Shown here: piece by piece, positions 56,901 through 64,000 of the stretch
Position numbering within the stretch: position 1 is the first letter of the stretch
Layout: every line of letters begins with the position of its first letter
Assembly (NCBI GenBank): GCA_965644315.1
Contig: CBFFRQ010000040.1
Span: 124,001-188,000 of the forward strand
Direction: 5' to 3'
Length of the DNA: 64,000 nucleotides
Source of the DNA: Caecitellus pseudoparvulus
Taxonomy: Eukaryota > Bigyra: Bicosoecida
Notes under the pieces: model-generated
The model's database searches: none
Seen by the model: only the letters and a program-made list of their open reading frames with translations
What the model was told of the DNA's origin: nothing
Program-made: the position numbers and the translations under genes

Positions 56901-57014
56901 ACGCGCCAGGGCGGGCTGTTGCGGTGTGCATGTTGTGGCGCTGCCGGCTGGCGTGTTTGCTCCGGCGGCGACGAGTGTCTGTGTTGGTTGGAAATACACT
57001 TTCCACCCCCCCCC

Positions 57015-57898
57015 TCAGCGGCCCTCGTCACCCCTTGCATCGCCGGATTGAATGCCATCATCTTGGCCTGCATGCCCACTGCGGTCCGAACTTTGCGCAG
57101 GCGCCACGAGCTCCGGCACTGGGTTCTCCCCCAAGTCGCTGCCGTAGCAACGGTGGAACACTTGTTCCACACACGTCCGCCCCAGGTCTGGGAACACCAT
57201 GCAGGTGGACTGCAGGGCCCGCGAGCGAGTGCAGTCTCGCTGCAGCCACGGGTGCCACGAATCCGCACACTCTGCCGCCAGCGCGGCGCGCACTTCGCTG
57301 CAGGCCAACGGGCCGCACAACTGCAGGTCCATGCCCAGCACACCATGCTGCGAGGGCGCGTAGGGGCGGAGGTGGTCCGGTTGCGGTGTGTATCGCGCGC
57401 TGCCGCCTCACATCCACTGCGTGCGTCAGTTCGTGTGCCAGGGCAGAGGTCACCTTGTGCGGCGTGTCCAGCTCCCGCACCGAGAAGGTGATGGCAGGAG
57501 GGGGGCTCGTGAACTCCGCCTTGATGCCGGCGTGCTTCCGTGCCGCTCGGGCAGGGTCCATGCCGGCCTCTATGTCATCCTGCGCAGGGGCCGCGGTAGT
57601 CGGTGCCACGGCTGGGAGCGAAATGCAAGCCGGCTGACGCAGCCCCACACACCTGCACGCGGTCCCTAATGTACAACTGCAAGGAGGCCTGCTGGTCTGC
57701 GCCTGCCGGGTCCTCCTCACGGCAGGGCGAGCCAGCCGCGCACAAGTGCTGCTCCACGCCACAGTCCAAGCGGAGCAGAGGCATGGACCGCAGCAGCTTG
57801 TTCAAGTGCTGGCATCGGCCTTCTGAAGACACCCTGCACTCGTTGATGGTCGAAATAAGAACCCCGCACACTTCCTGCGCAGCCAGATGACCAGCCAT
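57015..57898 (-). CDS. ATP23: mitochondrial metalloprotease Atp23 homologue (3 exons)
   Basis: Exons 57898-57653, 57579-57412 and 57347-57015; introns are GT...AG, all phase 0, giving about 248 aa. The zinc-protease motif HELTHAVD sits at the end of exon 2 (ALAHELTHAVD), matching Atp23 HEL(I/T)HAYD. The C-terminal part has the conserved Cys pattern of the family: C in SEVRAALAAEC, RDCTRSRALQSTC and CVEQVFHRCYGSD. Atp23 acts in the intermembrane space in processing and assembly of ATP synthase subunit 6. The usual Tyr of HAYD is Val here. Confidence 0.85.
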
Positions 57899-58312
57899 GC
57901 CTGCACTTGGCTTCACAAAATATGAACTTGATCCGAAACGCCTGTGAAACGGCTGCGAGCAGCAGCCTCACCTCAAGAACACAGTGCACAGATCAAATGA
58001 GACACTACCATGCACCAGCTTGATATTAAGGGAGATGCAAGCCTTTTGCACAGGTTTTCGATGGGTGCAAGCCGCCTAGCGAGTTCGTGAGGCTAAATGT
58101 GTCGTTGGAAGTCAAAGAGACCTCGAAATTGCATCATTCGCGGAACGTGAGTTTGGGAACCGAAATGCATTTCTCACCTCTGCAACTGCGAAGCACTTTT
58201 CCCACGCTATCCTGACTGTCCAACCCGGTGTATCCGTAGCACAGACACACAGGGACGCCCACCCGCGCCCATTCGTTGTCTTTTGCTGGAAGCTCCCGCA
58301 CAAGCATCCACC
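57899..58312. promoter_or_regulatory. divergent promoter region Atp23 / RPS15
   Basis: 414 bases between divergent housekeeping genes. Less GC-rich than the coding sequence. No individual element assigned. Confidence 0.4.
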
Positions 58313-59184
58313 ATGGTGAGTTTCACCCATTTCGTGTCCGCGCCTGTTGGGGCTGCTGAGGCTGGTGGCAGCTGCAAATGGAGTCCCCGTGCCGCGTTCT
58401 TCGCGTTGTCAACCTGGTGCAGTTTAGGTGCCTGCTTTGGGTGCCTCGTGCCGACTGTGTGGCCCGGTATGGCTGGAGGTGCAGGTGTCGGTGCAAATTC
58501 CGCACTTCCGTGGTGGGATGAGCCAATCCTGTCGCTCGGGGACGCCCTTGGCAGACATCACACAGACTGCGCTGCACCGAAGCATATAGATACCCTGTAG
58601 CTTGCTTCGTTGTCTCCCTGTGCCCCTCCTGCGAGCTGCGTCGTCGCTGCCTCTGCCGCGGCGTCTGGTGTGGTTCCTGCTCTGCAGCACTTCACTGAGC
58701 TTGCCGCCCGCCCCCCACACAGGCCTCTGAGCTGACCGACGAGCAGCTGGCTGCCCTGAAGAAGCGCCGCCAGTTCAAGAAGTTCTCCTTCCGAGGCATT
58801 GACCTGGAGAAGCTGCTGGAGATGTCCAACTCCCCCGAGCTGGTCGCCCTGCTGCCCTCCCGCATCCGCCGCCGCTTCCGCCGTGCCACCATCGACCGCA
58901 AGCACATGCACCTGATGAAGAAGCTGCGCAAGAGCAAGCGCGAGTGCGGGCCCCTGGACAAGCCCGAGCCTGTGCGCACCCACCTGCGCAACATGATCAT
59001 CCTGCCCGAGATGATCGGCAACGTCATCTACATCTACAACGGCCGCGGCCACGTCGTCGTTGAGGTGCGCCCTGACATGATCGGCAAGTACTTTGGCGAG
59101 TTCTCCATCACGTACAAGCCTACGCTGCACGGCCGCCCTGGCCTGGGCGCCACCCACAGCTCCCGCTTCATCCCCCTGCACTAA
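58313..59184 (+). CDS. RPS15: 40S ribosomal protein S15 (uS19)
   Basis: Exon 1 consists of the start codon only (58313-58315). A 407-nt GTGAG...CACACAG intron follows, then exon 2 at 58723-59184. The protein is about 154 aa and closely matches eukaryotic uS19 throughout: [39 protein letters not shown] and the very conserved end [18 protein letters not shown] followed by [10 protein letters not shown]. Component of the small-subunit head near the A site. An intron right after ATG is common in ribosomal-protein genes and often aids expression. Confidence 0.96.
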
Positions 59185-59474
59185 AGCGGCGAATTCACCA
59201 CAGTCAGCACGCCTGCAATCACTGCATCACGTGTGTCATTCCCATCTTGCGTTTGTCTTGAGGTGCCTTCCAGAGCACTGGGCGCATGGCGTGGTGGGGC
59301 AGCGGAATTCGAGCACGTAATTTCGCCAAGAGATCATGGCCACTTTGGCTTCCCCGGCACATCGAATCCACCAGAATGAATGCAACTAAAACCTGGGTTT
59401 CAATGTAATGGCTTTTTGTCACTGTGCTGAAGGTCCTCCCTGGCGCCTCTGTGGCCAGGAGCTCCTCCAAGCAC

Positions 59475-62400
59475 ATGCGGACTCCCCATACCACAGCTGC
59501 TGCCGCAGCAGCGGCAGAGGCCGCCGTGCCTCCAACCAGGGCCGATGGTGCGTACTGTGCACTGCAAGGCGCCTTTCCACTCTTGCACTCGCCTACACCC
59601 CGCCTGTACACGGAATCCACAGCAATCTTGAAGGACCTTCAGCGGGCTGTGCACCTGCTTGAGATGAGGCAGGCTCAGCGGCTGCTTGATGAAGGGCTGG
59701 CTTTGGGCGCAGCCTTCGATATCAACAAGCCCATCTCGCCATACGACGGCTCCTCCGCCCCAAGCCGCCCCGTAGTCTTCGATGCCGTTGAGCTGGGCGC
59801 GAGCCCGCTCGTCATGCTGCTGTGCCGAAACGGCGTTGACCCGAACGCGGTTTTCAACGGCAGCACGGTCATGGGCGCGTGCTGCCGCCTGGGACAGTAC
59901 AAGTGCGTCGAGGAACTGCGGGCAGTGTGGTCGCGAGCGTTGGAGGGCAAGACGAGCGTCTCGGCGCTGGCCACTGCCTGTGCCTTCAAGCGCGCCGACA
60001 TAGTTCGGCTGCTTCTGCGTTCGGATGCCGCACCGGATGGGGTGGGCGTCGTGGATGGAGGGGACGGCAAGCCCACCACCCCCTTGCGAGAGCTGGTGCG
60101 CCCGCCATATCCCAATATCAGGGAGGTGACCAGCCTCGTTAGCCACCTGCTTGCCATGGGAGCCCGCCCAAACAGGCTGCCGTACAAGAAAGCCCGCCCC
60201 GCTCTCTTCATCCTCTGTGCAGCGGAGGACACCGACCTGGAAGTGCGCAGCATGTTGGAGATGCTGCTCGATGCTGGTTGTGACGCGGCTGCCCCCAACA
60301 AGCTGGGCATCACCCCTGCTGCCTTTTGTGCCGCCACCGGGAAAGTCAACTTTCTGCGAGTGCTGCTGTTGCGGCACGCGCCCATGCTGCCCCCTGGCAC
60401 GCCCGACCCGGAAGAGAAGCTGGAAAAATTGCTGGGGAATCTGCTCAAGAAGGATAAAGGCGATGCTGTAGCGATGTGGGCGTCAATGACGCAACCCTGC
60501 CCCATTTCCCAGCGGGCCGTCCGTCAAACCCTGGCTTCTGCTCTGCAGGCCGGGAACAAGAGGGTGGCAGCCGCTCTCGCAAAGTGGTGTACAGACCCGA
60601 ACACGCCCACAGAGACAGGCATTCCTTTGCTGGCGCTGGCCGCCTTGCACGGGGACGCGGCCTGTGCTCTTGCCTTGCTAGCTGCTGGTGCGGACCCGCG
60701 GGCGGCCGTTTTGCCGTGGGGCTGGACCCCTCTGCACGCGGCCATGTGGGCCCTGCCCCGACATGTGGACTTGGCTCGGGCAGTGCAAGCATTGCTAGAT
60801 GCTGGTGCTGATCCGCTGGCAGTGTGCGACGTCCCAGGAGAGGACCTGGACACGCCCGTCTGCCCCGGCTCGACGATTTCTGGCACGCTGGAGGAGCTGG
60901 CAGGCACGCCTCTGCAGCTCATGACAGAGGCCCCGCCCAGCATGCATTCGGCGCTCCTTTTCGATAGCATCAGCATTCCATGGGCTGACCACTTGCCTGC
61001 CTTGTCCGCTGCGTACAGACATGGCCACCTGGCCCTCGTACGGGCGGCGTTGAGCGCTGCGCCGGATCAACGGCCGCCCATGAACTTCTGGGCGCGCCTT
61101 GGGACAGTGCCGCCCCCACAGAGCATCTGCACTCCTGATCAGTTCTACACGTGTCTGTTTGAAGTCGTTGCGACCTTTGACTCCAGTGTCACCACCCATC
61201 GCACAGCCGCCGCCACCGCAACTGACTCTGTCTCTGGTACCGCCGCCGACGAAGACCCCGCTCAGCCCAGCTCTTGGAGCAGCTTGCGCACATGGCAAGC
61301 GCCGCCCCGCCCAGCCCCTGCATTCATGCCACACACGTACTCACCCCCTCCAAGAGTAGGTGAACTGTCAGGCCAGGAAGCCTTGACCCTTCTCCTCGAC
61401 CTGGATACACACCTCGGCGCCACTGGCGTCCTCGAGCTCAGCGCTGCTGTTGTTCTGAGTGCTCTGGAGCAGTTGTTCCCAGATGAAGTTGCCGCTGGAA
61501 TTTCAGACAGGCCTCGCCTGTTGGCAGCCCGCGAGTGGGCCACTCGCAGCACTGACGCTGCATTCGCACCGCCGGCGTTGCTCGCTGGTAGCTCGGGTAC
61601 GACGGCGCCAGCAGCTGCCGGAGCGGGCCCAGGCTTATCTGCTACCCTTGCGCTGGAAACAGGGTCGCCCCTCATGCACACCAAGCCTTCTCGGCGTCGA
61701 AGGAAGGGCAGTCCACGCCAGCGCAAGCCCATCGCGCCTGCTGTCACTGAGGGAGCGACGGCAAGCCCAGTCCACCTGACCTTCGGCGGCCCAAGCTCCC
61801 CAGCCAGGTCAAGCTCGGATACGGCGAGTGCAGAAGTGTCGGCGCATACGCAGTCACCAGGCCTGCTTGGTGTGACAAGGTGCGGACGAGGTGCGAGCCC
61901 TTCGCGCGAAGGAGAGGGTGGTCTGCTTGGGGGTGGTGAAGGCGGTGGTGGTACACCTATGTCAGGCGGGCTGCTGGGAGGCGGTAGTGGCACGCCCACG
62001 TCAGGTGGGCTGCTTGGGGGTTCTCACGTTGATAGCCAGCCCACGTCAGGCGGGCTGCTGGGAGGTGCTCACGTTGATAGCCAGCCCACGTCAGGCGGGC
62101 TGCTGGGAGGCGCTCACGTTGATAGCCAGCCCACGTCAGGCGGGCTGCTGGGAGGCGCTCACGTTGATAGCCAGCCCACGTCAGGCGGGCTGCTGGGAGG
62201 CGGTAGTGGTACGCTCACGTCAGGCGGGCTGCTGGGAGGCGGTAGTGGCACGCCCACGTCAGGCGGGCTGCTGGGAGGCGCTCACGTTGATAGCCAGCCC
62301 ACGTCAGGCGGGCTGCTGGGAGGCGGTAGTGGTACGCTCACGTCAGGCGGGCTGCTGGGAGGCGCTCACGTTGATAGCCAGCCCGCGTCAGGCGGGCTGC

Positions 62401-63125
62401 TGGGAGGCGCTCACGTTGATAGCCAGCCCGCGTCAGGCGGGCTGCTGGGAGGCGGTAGTGGTACGCCCGCGTCAGGCGGGCTGCTGGACGAGGGTACTGA
62501 GCTCCTCGCTGGCTCAGGGCGTGGGGATGAAGGGGAAGGCGGGGGCAATGTTGATGTTGTCGTTCACACTCTTCATGGCGGTTTCAGTGCCCAGAGTGGT
62601 CAAGTGAGCAGCTCTCAAGGGGCCAGCAGTGATGGAGGCTCGTCGCTTGAGGTTCCTTCGCTGGGCGCTGGAGGACCTGACCTGTCTGAGCATAGTCCCC
62701 ACTCATTGACACCCCAGCGACCTTCAAGAGGAGCGTCAAACGCAGGCTCGGGGCTGTTTGGCGCTGGGGGAAGTGGTGGCAGTAATGGGTTGCTGAGTGC
62801 AGGTCGCAGCAAGAGCAGCACTGCTGGCTTGGGGCTTTTAGGAGGCAGCAGCAGCCGGGAAACCGCGCAAGGGCGGTCAAGTGGCGAAGGATTGCTGGGC
62901 AGAGCCGGGGTGAGGCTTTTCGGAGGCTTCGGTGCGCCATCAGACCCAGGCAGCCTGTTCCGACCAGCGGATCCTGCGCGTTCCGGGTCGGAGGAGCGTC
63001 CAGAAGTTTTGTTCGGGGTTGGGGAATCTGCAGCCGCTGGACCTGGCCTCTCGTTGCGAGAGAGAATGACAGGCCTGCTGTCAAGGGACACTGAGCAGAC
63101 AAACGACATGGCCCACAGAGAGTGA
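59475..63125 (+). CDS. ankyrin-repeat protein with Gly/Leu tandem-repeat tail
   Basis: About 1,216 aa from the ATG at 59475; the frame begins upstream with GTG only. The N-terminal half has degenerate ankyrin-like repeats (VELGASPLVMLLCRNGVDPN, LLDAGCDAAAPNKLG, LLAAGADPRAAVLPWGWTPL, LLDAGADPLAVCDVPG). The middle is Pro/Ser-rich. At nt about 61,960-62,490 lies a tandem array with units SGGLLGGAHVDSQPT (45 nt) and SGGLLGGGSGTPT (39 nt). The rest is Gly/Ser-rich and again contains GLLGG motifs (SGLFGAGG, GLGLLGGSS). Role unknown; ankyrin repeats bind proteins. Confidence 0.7.
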   Translation: MRTPHTTAAAAAAAEAAVPPTRADGAYCALQGAFPLLHSPTPRLYTESTAILKDLQRAVHLLEMRQAQRLLDEGLALGAAFDINKPISPYDGSSAPSRPVVFDAVELGASPLVMLLCRNGVDPNAVFNGSTVMGACCRLGQYKCVEELRAVWSRALEGKTSVSALATACAFKRADIVRLLLRSDAAPDGVGVVDGGDGKPTTPLRELVRPPYPNIREVTSLVSHLLAMGARPNRLPYKKARPALFILCAAEDTDLEVRSMLEMLLDAGCDAAAPNKLGITPAAFCAATGKVNFLRVLLLRHAPMLPPGTPDPEEKLEKLLGNLLKKDKGDAVAMWASMTQPCPISQRAVRQTLASALQAGNKRVAAALAKWCTDPNTPTETGIPLLALAALHGDAACALALLAAGADPRAAVLPWGWTPLHAAMWALPRHVDLARAVQALLDAGADPLAVCDVPGEDLDTPVCPGSTISGTLEELAGTPLQLMTEAPPSMHSALLFDSISIPWADHLPALSAAYRHGHLALVRAALSAAPDQRPPMNFWARLGTVPPPQSICTPDQFYTCLFEVVATFDSSVTTHRTAAATATDSVSGTAADEDPAQPSSWSSLRTWQAPPRPAPAFMPHTYSPPPRVGELSGQEALTLLLDLDTHLGATGVLELSAAVVLSALEQLFPDEVAAGISDRPRLLAAREWATRSTDAAFAPPALLAGSSGTTAPAAAGAGPGLSATLALETGSPLMHTKPSRRRRKGSPRQRKPIAPAVTEGATASPVHLTFGGPSSPARSSSDTASAEVSAHTQSPGLLGVTRCGRGASPSREGEGGLLGGGEGGGGTPMSGGLLGGGSGTPTSGGLLGGSHVDSQPTSGGLLGGAHVDSQPTSGGLLGGAHVDSQPTSGGLLGGAHVDSQPTSGGLLGGGSGTLTSGGLLGGGSGTPTSGGLLGGAHVDSQPTSGGLLGGGSGTLTSGGLLGGAHVDSQPASGGLLGGAHVDSQPASGGLLGGGSGTPASGGLLDEGTELLAGSGRGDEGEGGGNVDVVVHTLHGGFSAQSGQVSSSQGASSDGGSSLEVPSLGAGGPDLSEHSPHSLTPQRPSRGASNAGSGLFGAGGSGGSNGLLSAGRSKSSTAGLGLLGGSSSRETAQGRSSGEGLLGRAGVRLFGGFGAPSDPGSLFRPADPARSGSEERPEVLFGVGESAAAGPGLSLRERMTGLLSRDTEQTNDMAHRE
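61960..62490 (+). repeat. 39/45-bp tandem repeat in the ankyrin gene
   Basis: About 12 units sharing TCAGGCGGGCTGCTGGGAGG, alternating between two tails (GCTCACGTTGATAGCCAGCC or GGTAGTGGTACGCC). Nearly identical at DNA level, so likely length-variable. Confidence 0.9.
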
Positions 63126-63303
63126 ATCAACCGGGCCTCCCACAACATTGGACCAAATGCATGTGACTCTGTGTGGCCTGCTCGAAAGTGACAAGGAAGC
63201 GGTCAGCCCAATTAGCCTGCTTGCATTCAAATTGTGGCAACGCAGAGAACATAACCCACATGTACCAAGGAGGACACCACCCTCCTCGGAAGTAACACTT
63301 AAA

Positions 63304-64000
63304 TTAGGCCCAGCTGGACACTGAGCGCGTCGAGAGAGGCGTGCCGTGCTTGGGCACCAGCCCTGCGTCTCCCGCCTCCATGCCAGCTTCCCGCAGCACT
63401 TGGCGCGTGAAAGCGGCCAGGCGCGGCAGCGCAAACACCTGCGCAAACTCAGCCAGCATGTGGGCATTGTCCGTGACGCAGTTATCGCATGCAATGCCTT
63501 CCAGCACGGCGGTCAAGTCATGGATGCCCAGACGGCAGGCAGCCGCTAGAAGGTCCAGGCAGTTCTCCCCCGTGACGATGCCGCTGTCCCCGGCGTACAC
63601 CCAGTCCAGGACCAGGCGGAAGATGGAAGGGGCAATGTCGTTGATGGTAGCGGCCTTGGCAGTGGCCCGGCGCACGTGTGGCGCGAGGGACGTGCCCAGT
63701 GCCGGCGCACCCGCCCCCTTGGCCCAGCAGGGGGAGGAGCTGACGTCTTGGAAGTCAGAACTGAGCAGGCGCTCAAAGAACTCGTAACGCATCACGACGG
63801 CGGCGTGTGCGAAGAACACCTCCGAGGTGGGGCTCGCGCCGTCCTCCGCCGCCCCACTCACCATCAAGGCGACATCAGGGAACAGCCCCAGTGCTCCACC
63901 CGCCCGCATATCCGCCACCCACTTGCTGGGGGCCGGGGCGATGGTGGTGCTGAGCTCCTTGTGCGTTGGTGGGGCGGGTGGCGTGGCGCCAGCTGGTCCC
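63304..64000 (-). CDS. BTB/POZ-domain protein, partial (5' end outside window)
   Basis: The frame is open to the window edge. LFPDVALMVSG, then FFAHAAVVMRYEFFERLL, VYAGDSG and CLDLLAAACRLGIHDL follow the BTB fold: strand pair, buried His-Ala, the YAGD turn and the C-terminal helices, with an insertion of about 30 residues rich in Gly/Ala. It may belong to a longer protein with a different N-terminal domain. Convergent with the ankyrin gene, 178 bases apart. Confidence 0.75.
   Translation of the reverse strand, partial: GPAGATPPAPPTHKELSTTIAPAPSKWVADMRAGGALGLFPDVALMVSGAAEDGASPTSEVFFAHAAVVMRYEFFERLLSSDFQDVSSSPCWAKGAGAPALGTSLAPHVRRATAKAATINDIAPSIFRLVLDWVYAGDSGIVTGENCLDLLAAACRLGIHDLTAVLEGIACDNCVTDNAHMLAEFAQVFALPRLAAFTRQVLREAGMEAGDAGLVPKHGTPLSTRSVSSWA

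Noticed and set aside
57388-57890. Plus-strand open frames across the Atp23 gene
   Set aside because: The minus strand gives three in-phase exons with HELTH and the conserved cysteines.

Overview
The window is nuclear DNA of a unicellular eukaryote, very GC-rich, with one AT-rich block at about 29.36-47.51 kb. Eukaryotic origin is shown by short spliceosomal introns (61-407 nt, donors such as GTGCGT, GTGAGT, GTGTGT and acceptors ending CAG), a cytosolic ribosomal protein uS19/RPS15, an Atp23 mitochondrial protease and BTB, GAF, ankyrin and LRR proteins. A GC-rich protist carrying an AT-rich integrated virus of this kind recalls Cafeteria-like marine heterotrophic flagellates with endogenous virophages. 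That placement is inference, not proof.

Layout. 0.3-16.4 kb: BTB-domain protein, DUF2828/VWA protein, a probable mitochondrial protein, a six-exon tandem-GAF protein (minus), a CrtR-type hydroxylase/desaturase (minus, two exons) and a secreted type-B carboxylesterase. 16.6-49.6 kb: one large LRR surface-receptor gene on the minus strand, split in two. Its N-terminal half is at 49,593-48,613 and its C-terminal half (LRRs, Cys-rich region, polytopic membrane domain) at 22,217-16,647. Between the halves lies a 26.4-kb insertion. 50.4-64 kb: a disordered protein, a PhyH-like 2OG oxygenase, a two-TM protein, Atp23, RPS15, an ankyrin protein with a Gly/Leu repeat tail and a partial BTB protein.

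The central discovery is a three-level nested insertion. The LRR gene is interrupted at 22,220-48,612 by a Plavaka-like (CACTA/CMC group) DNA transposon with about 16-bp imperfect terminal inverted repeats and a 2-bp TG target duplication. The transposon carries a C2HC zinc-finger transposase and a divergent intron-containing gene of unknown function. The transposase is in turn interrupted, after its CGG codon at 29,358, by a complete 18.1-kb AT-rich Polinton-like virus or virophage-like provirus (29,363-47,506) with about 415-bp, almost identical inverted repeats and a 5-bp CGGGT target duplication. At both junctions removing the insert and one target copy restores the reading frame exactly, so both insertions look recent and precise.

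The provirus has a late-type module on the plus strand: lipase, proline-rich protein, packaging ATPase, candidate major capsid and penton proteins, a repeat-built fibre-like protein, a DUF5754-like protein and a P-loop protein. Most replication and early-type genes are on the minus strand: D5-like SF3 helicase, a minimal PolB-like palm protein and small unknowns. A chromodomain DDE integrase is on the plus strand. Five minus-strand genes share a roughly 25-bp promoter-like motif at fixed spacing, several plus-strand genes share a (T/A)CTA motif just before ATG, and AT hairpins sit at several gene ends. I found no capsid protease. Functions are read from motifs by eye; no database search was run.
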